This document shows positions 10,982-21,101 of a stretch of DNA of 64,000 bases, piece by piece. This DNA comes from Micropterix aruncella (lineage: Eukaryota > Arthropoda > Insecta > Lepidoptera > Micropterigidae). Numbering within the stretch: the first letter of the stretch is position 1; each line of letters opens with the position of its first letter. The notes under the pieces are model-generated. The model worked only from the letters and a program-made list of their open reading frames with translations. It ran no database searches and was not told where the DNA came from. A program made the translations under genes and the position numbers. The stretch is from contig OX155961.1 in NCBI GenBank assembly GCA_944548615.1, forward strand, positions 31,078,204-31,142,203, given 5' to 3'.

Positions 10982-11440
10982 TTTTAAATAATTTATGAGC
11001 AAACACATTATTGTATTTATCAGTCTATCTATTTCGATATCAAATTTGTCTATCTTTAAAGTAGCATCTTAAAATTAAAAGGCCCGATATGGTTCTATTT
11101 ATTTAGTTTCCTTATTAGGTGATTGTGTAAGAAATCCTTTCGCGAATTGGTTGGTGAGTTATTATTGCATGTGAACTAGGAATTACAGCTTAGATAGGTT
11201 GGCTTTGGGGCAGTAATCCAAAATGTAGCCTCATATCACGCACGTTACTATAAAAAGTGCATATCAGCAGTGAGTACCTAATGCTAGGTTGATGATTAGC
11301 GTGTTATTGCTTGTTTCCACGAGATTGCAGTATATCCACGTTCTAGTGACAAAATGGTAAAGTACAGCGAAAATATTCAGCCATGACGACAAAGTGGAGG
11401 TTAAAATTCTGACAAACTAATAATTTATTATTTTACAACT
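10982..11440. other. No recognisable feature
   Basis: Mixed AT-rich spacer before the first R repeat. Confidence 0.5.
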
Positions 11441-12115
11441 AAAGTTGTCGACTACAGCGGGCGAGCCCGCCACCTCAGGACGTTTTAACGATTAGTCGTT
11501 CTATCTCCCTGGAGTGAGCGTAGAAGACTTAGGACAAAAACAGGGCCCCGTCTAGCTCCGCCACAAACCCGTAAGAGGCCAACGCCTTAACCGCGAGATA
11601 GCCAGAAGTGTTACCCAGCAGGTTTACACTCACGCCCTTACTTCCAATTGCGACCAGATTACTCCAGTCTCTCGATTGGTTACGAGTTCGAGGTCGCTTG
11701 CGCGGTCCTCTCACTTACGAAGCAGTGAAACGGTGTATACCGAATCTATCGCGGACCACGGCATCCTTTGCCCGGCTGTTCACCCAGGATCGGGTAGCCG
11801 ATGGTCGTTTCAAGAGCAGTCGCCGTAAGGTCCGCAACCACCCCCGCTCTATAGGAAACAGTACTACTTCCAGACTCCCCCGACTGTTAGTCAGAGTGCG
11901 CAATCGATTGGCTTATGCCGCACGGTGCGCAGACCGTCCGGGAGCGCCAGAAGGTTGATTCCCAGGAAAACTAACCATAAGGCCAGAGTCCCACCCAGGC
12001 TCGCACTTCATGCGTGGAGGCCGTCGGATAGGTGTTGACCCGTGAGTGTAACCAACCCTGAACAGAATGGGTCTTCGTGGCCAACTCAGCAAGGACCCAT
12101 TAACTCCTTATTATT
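11441..12115 (+). repeat. Unclassified GC-rich repeat family R, copy 1
   Basis: ~675 bp, GC-rich against its surroundings. Shared landmarks with the other copies are GCGGGCGA.CCCGCCACCTCA, CGCCCTTACTTCCA.TTGC, GTTCGAGGTCGC, ATCTATCGCGGACCACGGCA, TCCTTTGCCCGGCTGTTCAC, GAGCAGTCGCCGTAA, and the 3' block GTGTTGACCCGTGAGT...GGGTCTT.GTGGCC. Not rRNA or tRNA by sequence. No transposon protein motif seen. Confidence 0.75.
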
Positions 12116-12375
12116 TTACAGTAATTAGTGTTCACTTTTCCTAAAAAACTTCCAGCTAGTAATAATATTTTATTAAGGTAATTAAATATTTTACCTTAAC
12201 TCGCTGATCTAAGATATTGACCATTTATTTCCTTTGTTCCAGAAGTCTTTGATAATCACTTTTTTTATATTTCAATTTTTATCCAAATTTGCGATTTCCG
12301 AAACGACACTCTTAAACGTGAAATAACCAGATACTGCGTTAAAATCTGGTTTCCGTCATACTTTTAATTATCTAA

Positions 12376-13106
12376 TTAAGAGGCCGTACACGAAATTTTG
12401 CGCATTTCGTGAATTTACGTAATTTGGCAGACGTGAATTTAAGGTTAAAATACCGTATTTCTATAAGTTTTATTGCACAACATAAAAAAACATTTATATT
12501 ATTGTCTAATGAGTGAGCTACTTTTTTGAAAATTATTATAGAATTTTGATTAATTGACCTGAAACCGGCGACTGTTTGTGAATTTTTGCTGTAAGAGGTT
12601 TAGAATATAACATATTTAGGAATCGTTTTGACATCTAAACAGTATGAAAAAATTAAAATGTATTGTTGTGAAAGTACTCTATATAATGAGTGAATCACTT
12701 TTTACTACTTTCATATAAAATTGTTGATAAAAAAAATATTTAACTTTGTCAATTTTTTTAGAAAATGGGTGAAGAATTGCTTTTGCTTTTGGCCTTTTAG
12801 AACTCTCGTTCATAAAATAAAAACAACAGAAATAAACTTTAGTTCAATATTAATCCATTTCCTCAAAAAAAAAATACAAAACATTAATTAAAATTGGCAA
12901 TAAAGTCTTTTAAAATAATCTAATTCTCGCGTTATGATACTCGCTTATGATACGATTCACGCCTCAAGTCAGCTAGTCCCCGCCGAGCGCTTCCAAAGGG
13001 TGGAATTATCTCTTTGGCTCCGAAAATCCTACCTACCTATAGTTATATTATACCATTGATTATAGAGGTATCACGGCCCACATCGATTTCGTACACGGCC
13101 TCTTAA
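12376..13106. mobile_element. TIR element flanked by TTAA (piggyBac-type MITE candidate)
   Basis: TTAA at 12376-12379 and at 13103-13106 flank a 723-bp element. Its ends are GAGGCCGTACACGAAAT and, read on the minus strand, GAGGCCGTGTACGAAAT (15 of 17 bases identical). A TTAA duplication with short inverted ends is the hallmark of piggyBac-type elements, although their ends usually start CCC or CAC. No transposase frame is present, so it would be non-autonomous. It sits between two inverted copies of the R repeat. Confidence 0.6.
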
Positions 13107-13216
13107 CCAGTTTTCCTTTTTTCAGAAATCCTGCTCAGTCCGCAGCAAATCTCATATTTTTATTGGATGAAATGCATAGCTTACAACGTGGCGGGCCTAT
13201 TGCCAAATAGCAATAT

Positions 13217-13249
13217 CTTACGACCATACCGCCAGGGTATGGTCGTAAG
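13217..13249. repeat. Perfect 14-bp inverted repeat, 5-nt loop
   Basis: CTTACGACCATACC, loop GCCAG, GGTATGGTCGTAAG. It lies between the TTAA element and the minus-strand R copy and belongs to neither as far as I can see. Confidence 0.9.
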
Positions 13250-13264
13250 AAAACTAAATGTTTA

Positions 13265-13870
13265 TGTTATAACAGTACTGTCTCCTATAGAGCGGGGGAA
13301 GGTTTTAACCTTACGGCGACTGCTCTTGAAACGACCAATCGGCTACCCGATTCCGGGCGAACAGCTGGGCAAAGGATGCCATGGTCTGCGATAGATTTGG
13401 TAAACACCGTTTCACCGCTACGTAAGGGAGAGGACCGCGCAGGCGACCTCGAACTTGTAACCGGCCGGGAGACCGGAGTTATCTGATTGCAACTGGAAGT
13501 AAGGGCGCGAGTGTCGGCCCGCTGGGTAACATACCTGGCTATCTCGCGGATAAGACGTTGACCTCTTAAGGGCATGTGGCGGAGCTTGATGGTGGACTGT
13601 TTTGTCCTAAATCTTCTGCGCTCACCTCACGGGAGATGAAACGATCAAATTTCGTTAAAACTTCCTGAGGTGACGGGTTCGCCCGTTGTAGTTTACAGCT
13701 CTATTTGGGTCATAAGATCCATTTTCTTCTCGGATCGGCTCAACACACGATTCAACTCCTATTCAGAAGCCTCCTCGTGTGGAAGGCTACCCCGGGTAAG
13801 ACTCTCGCGTTTAAGGCCAGATGGCTGGTGGGCCGGTTTCTCCTGGTGGGATTGCATGCTGGCGCTACTG
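13265..13870 (-). repeat. GC-rich repeat family R, copy 2 (inverted)
   Basis: The minus strand reproduces the R landmarks in order: GTCTTACCCGGGGTAG, GGGCGAACCCGTCACCTCAG, CGCCCTTACTTCCAGTTGC, GTTCGAGGTCGCCTGCGC, CTATCGCAGACCATGGCATC. This copy carries the 5' block (13870-13690) that copy 1 lacks and that copy 3 also has. One minus frame (13575-13285) is open for 96 codons. Confidence 0.75.
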
Positions 13871-13904
13871 AACGGTCTATTTAAAAAAATATCCTAACAC
13901 CTAT

Positions 13905-14150
13905 CGCTAAGCGCAAAAACGAGACACAAGACACAGAGTTTGTTTTGTGGACGGCGGGTTTTCAAAATTCGCGCGCGCCGACCTCGCCATAGAAGAAAAT
14001 CTGTGTAGTAACAGCAGCAGTTTGCCGCCTACTCGCAGAAAAATAGATGACGATTGACAGCACTTCGTTCCACCCTGGGCGTTGGTGGTTGCAACATCGC
14101 CAAAATGACGGGTGCTTAAAATCCACGCGGTAACTCCGTTAATATTGTCT
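13905..14150 (+). mobile_element. Penelope-like element, 3' fragment
   Basis: Encodes in broken form the tail of the Penelope C-terminus (FQNSRAP at ~13957) and then the family 3' UTR words GACAGCACTTCGTTCCACCC, CAACATCGCCAAAATGACGG, CACGCGGTAA. About 75-80% similar by eye to 8720-8960. Confidence 0.7.
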
Positions 14151-14231
14151 AGAATGTTGGAGTTGATAAAAGCTGCGATAGATTGTTGTCGTATGTTTTA
14201 ATCGATTTATTTATCATTTCTAGACAATCGA

Positions 14232-14243
14232 CCCCCCCCCCCC
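14232..14243. repeat. Poly-C tract (12 C)
   Basis: Run of 12 C followed by a short CA run. Confidence 0.95.
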
Positions 14244-14329
14244 ACACACATTTTATTGACGAGTAATGTATCAACGAGGAACTTGGATAACCCTAGTAAT
14301 TTTTAAATATTAAGATTTTATTGTGGACC

Positions 14330-14660
14330 GAAGCGCCCTTTACCCGTCAAACGCCACCTGGAATCGGTTGACAACGAATCGTTTCTAACGATAGATGACG
14401 CCAGGTCAACAACTATCCCCGCTGCATATGTTATTCGCTGGATTGCGCAGTCGATTTGTTAACGACTTACGGTGCGCAAACCGCCAACTTTCGCCCGAGG
14501 TGTTCCCCCAGATCAGAACCTTCGATCCCAACTGTCTACGTCTGTAGGAGTTCACAGCGGCCCTTCCAGGTTAGTGCCTATTGAAGGAGGCTACCGGATG
14601 GGAGCTGAGCCGTGAGTTGAATCGACCCTAAAACACAGACCGGCCATTGGACCCAAAGTG
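14330..14660 (+). repeat. GC-rich repeat family R, diverged 3' portion (copy 4)
   Basis: Shares with copies 1 and 3 the order CCCCGCTGC, ATTGCGCAGTCGATT, CGGTGCGCAAACCG, then GGGAGCTGAGCCGTGAGTTG...AACACAGACCGGCCATTGG. More diverged than copies 1-3. Confidence 0.6.
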
Positions 14661-15215
14661 TGCAGACAAGAGAAAGGGAAGAAAGTATAACTGCTGAGAG
14701 AGAAAATACCATCGATAATATTATCGATATCACAATATTCGAAAAGATCTATCTCAGCAATAATGTCTCACTGACCTTGTTTATTTTTACTATGGAAGCA
14801 TCTAGTCAAAATACAATTTATCGCCGACATTCACAATCTAGATTACGACATGCCTGCCTTAGTACCGTAGCATTGATAGGTCGAACACAAACAAATATGA
14901 TATAGGAGAACGTATTTGAATCACACCAGCTAATATACGAATCCTTGGCGTGTGAAAACTGAGCAGATTCAGTCATCTTGCGATGTTGGTACGAATCTGA
15001 TCCAAACAATACATGATGGGGTAGGTATTACAAACTTGATTTCGCATTATTTTACTAAAGAACAAAAGTCCACTCATGTTAAAATTCAAGATGCTAAAAA
15101 AATGTAAATTTATTATTTATTGCTATTGATTTTATTTTATTTTATTCTTATTAACTTATTGACATTTCGTCCATTGTAATTTTATTATAGTTTGTTTTAA
15201 TATTTAAATTATTAT
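14661..15215. other. No gene; 18-bp perfect palindrome
   Basis: ATCGATAATATTATCGAT at 14711-14728 is a perfect palindrome. Otherwise AT-rich spacer. Confidence 0.5.
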
Positions 15216-15560
15216 GTACATGTACATTTTACATGCTCCGGGACACGAAAATGTGCAGGTTCTACCAAGGGGCAGAGAAAACTCCCTGCACCTCATGTAC
15301 GAGTGTGGCTTGCTGATGCGTAAAAGATACACCCACTTGGGTGGTCATTACCTCCAACCTGAGGAGGTAAATCAATCTGGTGCCAAAAGTCTATTGCAGT
15401 TCTTAAATGACACGAGGCTTAGCGCAAAACTATAGTAGGTGGCGAAAACCATAGATCAGCAATGGTCACAGTATTACAAGGCTCATAAACCCCTTAGAAA
15501 AACCCCAAACAACAAAAAAAAAATTAAAGAAATGTACATTTTAACTATACCTACATACAG
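15216..15560 (+). pseudogene. C-terminal relic of a LINE ORF2, RNase H-like tail
   Basis: In two frames joined by a shift near 15285 the plus strand reads CRFYQGAEKTP, then LHLMYECGLLMRKRYTHLGG, then QPEEVNQSGAKSLLQFLNDT. This is the usual ending of LINEs that carry an RNase H domain (R1/LOA/I group): a Cys/His-containing HL.CEC.L stretch, R....LG, and a helical ll.Fl..t end. The rest of the polyprotein is missing. Confidence 0.5.
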
Positions 15561-16090
15561 TAGATTAGTGTACAGACATTACATATTTATTAATAATATT
15601 AAATTTGTAATTTATAGACGTATGTATATGTTAGATTTATTAATATTTCATTAATATCTGATTGTAATGTAATTTTCTATCATATTTTAAGCTCCATTAC
15701 CCACTCCACTTTTAGGACCACTCTCTTGATTCATCAAACACCACTAGACTAATGTCTCGACACAGGCCTAGGCTTAGTGAGGCAGTAGAATTCACATGGA
15801 CTGGTATTTTTTTCCTATTACTTAAGAATGATATTTGGAAGACTTGAATGGATCTAACCTATAACGTAATTAATTGTTAATGTTATTATTGTATGGATAA
15901 ATTAATAAATAACAAGTTAAATAAGTAAATTAATAAATTCAAAAAATATGTAATTATATAATAAATAAACACATTATTAAATAAATAAGGAATAAATAAA
16001 TAAACTTGATGCCGCTTAACTTTGCAAGGTTTCCATAGAATAATGTCGAATGCTGATCTATGCAACATCTCAGGTGATGAATTGAGTATA
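15561..16090. other. No recognisable feature
   Basis: AT-rich, with short AAAT-type simple repeats at 15895-16005. Confidence 0.5.
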
Positions 16091-16309
16091 TCCTACTAAT
16101 ATTATAAACGCGAAAGTTTGTATGTATGTATGGATGTTTGTTACTATTTCATGCAAAAACTACTAAATGGATTTCGATGAAACTTTACAATAATATAGCT
16201 TACACATCAGAATAACACATAGGCTATAATTTATAAAGATATATGGTTTTCTATCATCATTATCACAATTTTCCATCACCACGCGGGTGAAACCGCTGGG
16301 CGCAGCTAG
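16091..16309 (+). mobile_element. Helitron H1, complete non-autonomous copy
   Basis: A|TCCTACTAATATTATAAACG ... CCACGCGGGTGAAACCGCTG ... GCAGCTAG|T, 219 bp. Both ends and the A/T insertion context are intact. GCGGGTGAAACCGC near the 3' end can form a stem-loop. This is the cleanest copy of the family in the window. Confidence 0.88.
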
Positions 16310-16569
16310 TACTCATAAAAGCCTGAAATAAAATATCAATCAGTCCTCTTGGGTCTTCGAAAGTTGGTCGAAAGTGGTCCAATTTCGCGTGCGTATCGAA
16401 TTAAATGGTAGCATCATTTGTCCAAAATCAGAACGTATTTCCACAATTCCTTTTCAAAAACGTAAAACGGAAGATTGGTTTATATATGTAGATACAACGA
16501 GCGGTTTATATATGTAACATTTTAGTGAAAACAGTTTTTAACACTCATGCAAAATTGACCTTTTGTCCC

Positions 16570-16820
16570 TTGTTTATTTATTTCTACTCTTTATTGTGAA
16601 ATTTCACAATGGGCGGGTTTATTATCACATGACAATATCTTACAACCAACTCTGCTATGAAGTATATCTATGTATGTGTGCGTCTTATTATTGCATTAGA
16701 TCGACACAATTGCACAACGCCATTTCTTTAACTTTATTCCAGAGGAAAGTGGTAAACTAGCCGGGATCGAATCCGGAATCTTACAATATAAGATCAGGCG
16801 ACGTAACGACTATGTCAAAG
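16570..16820 (-). mobile_element. tRNA-derived SINE, minus-strand copy
   Basis: The minus strand gives GACATAGTCGTTACGTCGCC, CCGGATTCGATCCCGGCTA (B-box type), then the body with TGTGAAATTTCACAATA and CCCGCCCATTGTGAAATTTC, and an A-rich end. The same order occurs on the plus strand at 49454-49728. Confidence 0.7.
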
Positions 16821-17184
16821 TGTTCTTTGGGCAATTTTTGTATTTATATTGTTTTCAAAATGACCGTTTCAAATATTTCTTGGTGCTTTAATTTTACTTT
16901 AAAATATATACTTTTAAAAACCATATTTGTAATACATTCAATGGACAGATAGGTGTAGGTGCTGGAGAAGAAGAATATATATTAATGAGAATCACAGAAA
17001 GCTTTTACAAAACTGTAATTTTCTGTCAATTGCAATTCAACCGCAGCGCGAATATCTGTTTTAATATAAATAATATGCAGCCTTGCTAAGAGATAGATAG
17101 CATTACATTTAATAAATTATTCAGTATACTTACAGAAGCACAGTGTAACAATAATCCGAAAAGTCATACAGTCACGCACAACAC
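16821..17184. other. Spacer with a minus-strand donor-like site
   Basis: No gene. On the minus strand CTTCTGTAAGTATAC at ~17130-17145 fits a strong 5' splice site directly downstream of the CpG-rich block. Confidence 0.3.
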
Positions 17185-17400
17185 TTAGTGTGTATTCACG
17201 GAGCTGTAATCACTGCTCACGTCACAGCACTTAGCCGGCGCGCGGGCGGCGGGCGGACGACGGCGGGTGAGAGATACGTTCACGATCGTAGCGAACTACG
17301 AGGCGTAGCGGCGCGGCGTAGCAGCCGCGGGTACGACCACTCAACGACTGGCGAGCGTAGCGGTGCTACAGGCGATCGGACGAGAGCATGCGCGCTCATT
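17185..17400. promoter_or_regulatory. CpG-rich block, candidate host promoter or first exon
   Basis: About 215 bp with dense CG dinucleotides (GGCGCGCGGGCGGCGGGCGG, GGCGCGGCGTAGCAGCCGCG) in an AT-rich window, not matching any repeat here. On the plus strand GGCGG|GTGAGAG (17266) resembles a 5' splice site, which could join a non-coding first exon to the ATG exon at 17924. The open plus frame through it is probably incidental. Confidence 0.35.
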
Positions 17401-17809
17401 TGATTACCGCTTCGTTCGGCTGGATGGTGTAGCGGTGATTCTTTTGAATCGCGGTAGCAAAAAAATTGTGTAGAAAATAAAGCAATGAGACGAGTATGGT
17501 TAGAAAGTAATATTTAAATCCTCTGCGGATCTGAGTTAGTTTCCATTTACAAGAGGATACACAATTAATGACTGGAATTCTATCATCAATCGCAATATGA
17601 ATTTCAAGATCTGGAAATTCAGTGACATTGAAATATTTAATATAATCAAATTCACACAGCCTGTAAATGCACACATCCTGTACTTTTCTCCCATTTATCA
17701 GTATTCTTTTTTCTCTTATTTCATTATTTTTCAAAATATGGAAACATTCTTCAACATTTAGCAAATTATTCATTCTTTTGGTAAAAAATCTGTTATTATA
17801 TACACACAA
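17396..17809 (-). CDS. Hypothetical protein or exon with a hydrophobic C-terminal segment
   Basis: 137 codons from ATG (17809) to TGA. I recognise no family. Visible features are a charged, Cys-containing N-terminal half (CFHILKNNEIREKRILING, then RLCEF and PDLEIHIAIDDR), a possible membrane segment near residues 97-118 (YYFLTILVSLLYFLHNFFAT), and a basic tail. On the minus strand TATAATAACAG|ATTTTTTACC (~17785) looks like a 3' splice site, so the real exon may begin there rather than at the ATG. It borders the CpG-rich block and faces the candidate plus-strand exon at 17924. The length of an uninterrupted frame in AT-rich DNA and the even amino-acid mix speak for coding. The lack of any known motif speaks against. 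Confidence 0.3.
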   Translation of the reverse strand: MCVYNNRFFTKRMNNLLNVEECFHILKNNEIREKRILINGRKVQDVCIYRLCEFDYIKYFNVTEFPDLEIHIAIDDRIPVINCVSSCKWKLTQIRRGFKYYFLTILVSLLYFLHNFFATAIQKNHRYTIQPNEAVIK

Positions 17810-17923
17810 AAAATGCTGAATAAGGCAATGTTTTTTACGTTTTGTGATTTGAACTAATCATTTACAGAAATTTATACAAACTTGTTTTGACATTCTGGTA
17901 ATATATAATATATGTCTTTGTAG

Positions 17924-18040
17924 ACAATGCTCGGCTATAGTGCGTCTTCATCTATAATCAGGAAAGGAATTTTTAATTTTGGAAAGTTCCTTATTTTCTT
18001 TGGAATATGCTCACTTGCGATTTTCCTTGGTTACTCTTTG
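17924..18040 (+). CDS. Candidate host exon with a signal anchor
   Basis: TCTTTGTAG|ACAATG at 17923/17924 (acceptor-like, then ATG at 17927) and TCTTTG|GTAAGT at 18040/18041 (consensus donor) bound 38 codons in one frame. The peptide begins MLGYSASSSIIRKG and ends in a hydrophobic run of about 18 residues (FLIFFGICSLAIFLGY) after basic residues. That is the layout of a type II membrane protein anchor, for example a Golgi enzyme. The exon would end in phase 0. The downstream exon was not identified. The CpG-rich block ~500 bp upstream would be a natural first exon. Splice sites and anchor are seen; that it is a gene is inference. Confidence 0.4.
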
Positions 18041-18960
18041 GTAAGTTGGTTCACATGAAAATGATATATTTTTTCATTGGACAATGATTCATCATCCCTC
18101 TTGTTTTGCTAAATTGTGCAAAAATATTGTACGGCATACTCTTATATTATAATCGTTTACGCTCTATTGATAAATTAATGTTTGCGATGTTATCAAAACA
18201 TCTACTTTTTGTATCTCTGTAACGCAATATTCGAAAAGATTTAACTAAGTTGTCAATATACATCTTTTTCTCTATTATGACCAAGATCTAGCTGGCATTA
18301 AATATGTGGCCTTTTATTAATCCGTCATTTATTGATTCATATTTTATTTTGTCCATTTTTGATTTGGATATAATTTTATCTATTTTTAATTTTACAAGAT
18401 GATTTTGCTTCTTTGTAATTGCCTTTTCTTTTTTTTTACTCGACCGAAATAATGTTGTCCTTTCTCTCCCATTTCCTATTTTTATCGCCGACCCCAGGAC
18501 CCTTATTTTCTTGGAATCGACTTTTGAGTTTAATAAAGATAAAGATGAAAGTATTTATTTCCAATACAACCATAACAATTTTGTGGGAATGATATTAAAT
18601 TAATCTTAAACGAGTCACTCAATTCCGTCAAACCGTCATTCATACTCAAAACATGTAAAAAAAACGTATCGTACAAGACTCATAAGTCATGGAATGTCTT
18701 TTTAGTTATTTGTCGGGAGGACTCGAATTAAGATGTAAATGAATGCTCACTTTATTATTAAATGACTGTTTATGAGTATCGCTGTGACCTTTTCGTCGCT
18801 TTATTGTGGCACAAGATCAAATCGACAATCGACATAATTCTGTCGCATTACATGTATCTAATTCTCAGTTTTTTGTGTCATTACTTATGTTGGAAATAAA
18901 CATAGGTATTATTCTGTGAACATGGATACAAACATGAGGCATTTGAAAATAATTTTGCAG
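18041..18960. other. No recognisable feature (possibly intron)
   Basis: AT-rich with pyrimidine runs and no coding motif. Confidence 0.45.
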
Positions 18961-18962
18961 TT

Positions 18963-19395
18963 ATGGTGGACACTGTTTATACTGATTTCACTAAGGCCAT
19001 CGATCGAGTGAATCACCGCTTAGTCATGAAAAGCATTGAAATTTCTCGGTGTTCATCGAACTCGAATCTCAGTCAGAAACCGAGGCCAGAAAATTGTCAA
19101 GAGCAGTCACCGATCTGTCTTTTTTACTATGCCAAGATTTGTATTTGGTTCTCTTACATTCTTACACTTCTTACATTGTTCCTAAGTTTCGACACAATGC
19201 CAGAAATAAATCTAACCTACATCATCTTAGCAAGGTGCACACAAGTTCCCTTCAGCAAAGCGCATGTTTTTATATTAAGATCCCTGCGCCTATCAGAATA
19301 GTATTTGATAGAACCCCGCGCCTTTTATTTAAGCAATTTAAAAAAAAAAACCATAGCTTAGTCAAAAATCAAATAAATGACAAAGGAGTATAACG
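18963..19395 (+). pseudogene. LINE reverse transcriptase relic
   Basis: The start reads VDTVYTDFTKAIDRVNHRLV, the first catalytic-Asp block of LINE reverse transcriptases (usual form xxxxDFSKAFDxVxH). After a large internal deletion and a frame change at ~19100 the second frame (to 19393) has a polar C-terminus with FKQFKKKNHSL, reminiscent of LINE ORF2 ends. The YADD block is absent. Confidence 0.5.
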
Positions 19396-20784
19396 AATTT
19401 CGTTAAATTTATATCTTTGTTTTAAATTTCCTTTCTATGGCACCTTTTTTGTTTTATAAAATGTTTATCAAGGTTTGTTTCTTGGCTGAAACAAATGCCT
19501 ATTAATTCCGCTAGATGTCCATAGTGGGTGAAATATTCTATTTAATTGTTGACAGACAGCTGGGGGTACTTTCGACAGAGAGAAAAAGCGCTTCATCGAA
19601 TTGTACGTGCGGGCTGCGGCATTTTAAATATAAAAATCAGTTTTGGCATAAAATCGGTGTTTAAACCTTGTTTAAAATTTAACTGCGGAGTTAGTGCCTG
19701 TTCTCCAGTTGTTCGTCAAAAAGTCCAGGAATATCTGTGAGTTGTTTATCCGTTTTTTCCATATTTTTGAGTAGTGCGAAATTTCGTGCGGTCACTCATG
19801 TAATTTTGGGTGATTTCGCAGGGCATTTATCTTGGGCTGGAGAACAGCTCTATGATCTTTGAGCTCTGCCTTCGACCAGCCATTTGACTCCCAGGCCCGG
19901 CTTTTTCGCAGTAGGTTTTGGCCCGAGGGAACTGAATTTCCGCGACGAAGTCCGGTATTACGCCGTCGGAAGTAGAACCCGTATTTGTTGTATATTTTTA
20001 CGTATTGCTGCCAACCATTCCGGAAGTTGCCGTTTTTTTGTCATTTGTAATTTGTAATTTAAATTGTAATTTTTATTGTGTGGTGAAACGGCTATGTACA
20101 CTTTAGGTCTTCTAGTATGTGCACTAGTATAAATAATGTTTTTTTAATAAATACCAGAAAGAAACACTGATTGATTTTAATTTACCTTCTCACGACCCGT
20201 GTATTTGATTGTCTTTTTGCTCAAGCTAGCTTATAGTCTTTCCGGCGCCCAATTCTAAATTTATATTGTTTTTTGATATTGTAACCCTTGCAGTTATCCT
20301 GCAAGAAGGCTACAGGAGATTTAAATAATGCTGAATCCATATTCCAAAAGTGACATGCTGTAAAATAAAGAAAAATATCTTGATAGTGGATGTTTGCCAA
20401 TAAAGTAATTTTTATTTGTATCGATTAAAGCTATCGATTAAGGATTTTACCAATAATTTGAATTTTGTCATTTTTAGTATACTATTATCTATTTTCATGA
20501 CTATCACACTATAACTAGGATAATTATGACTATAGACATTGTTCACTATGTTTAATCAACAATTTTCATAGTTTTATTATTTTATAATTATTGATGATTA
20601 TCATACCGATTTAAAATTACTGAATGTATAATCACAAGTATCACGATAGTTAATTTTCCGCAATTATTTACATTTCTGGGAATACTAGACGCAATGACGC
20701 ATCTAAGTGTAGGAATGCTTTTTTCTAGATTTTAATGAATTGTATTGTATAAGCAAGGTATAAGTTTTTTTTATAAAAAAAAAA
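19396..20784. other. Unassigned region with a GC-richer block at 19800-19990
   Basis: 19550-19740 is open for 64 codons without a motif. 19850-19990 is GC-richer, and AATAAA lies at 20144. It could be the 3' part of a retroelement, but nothing identifies it. Confidence 0.3.
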
Positions 20785-21065
20785 ATTTGAACACGATGCG
20801 CTTTCTAGTGGTATATGTAAAATATCGCTAATATTGTTTATTAGCGATATTTTACCTACTGTTAGATAGCGCACCGCGTTCTATGCATCTCAAACTTTTC
20901 TTCAATAGATATAATTTACAAATTTGACAAAAAAAAAAAGTATATATTTAATCAACATTTATATATTTTTGTTTTTTTCCATTTTTTTCCATTTATATTT
21001 ACGATGCTTCTTCATCGTACTGATTCACCTACTTCAAGGATGTCACTAATTAAAAACTCAACCTG
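20785..21065. mobile_element. MITE family M1, right half with palindromic centre
   Basis: The element's centre GTAAAATATCGCTAATA, loop TTGTT, then its exact reverse complement lies at 20817-20855 (17-bp perfect stem). The long right arm follows to ACTCAACCTG at 21065, matching the right arm of the complete copy (23330-23562). The left arm stops just upstream of ACACGATGCGC. Confidence 0.65.
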
Positions 21066-21101
21066 TATTATATAACGAGATAGATTCTAACATAAATTTG
21101 T

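Noticed and set aside
11441..12115. Repeat R as a ribosomal RNA fragment
   Set aside because: It is GC-rich and multi-copy, but I recognise no conserved rRNA core sequence, and copies differ as in a decayed repeat.
17188..17403. 71-codon Arg/Gly-rich plus frame
   Set aside because: Falls entirely in the CpG-rich block, where stops are rare. More likely a promoter or non-coding exon.
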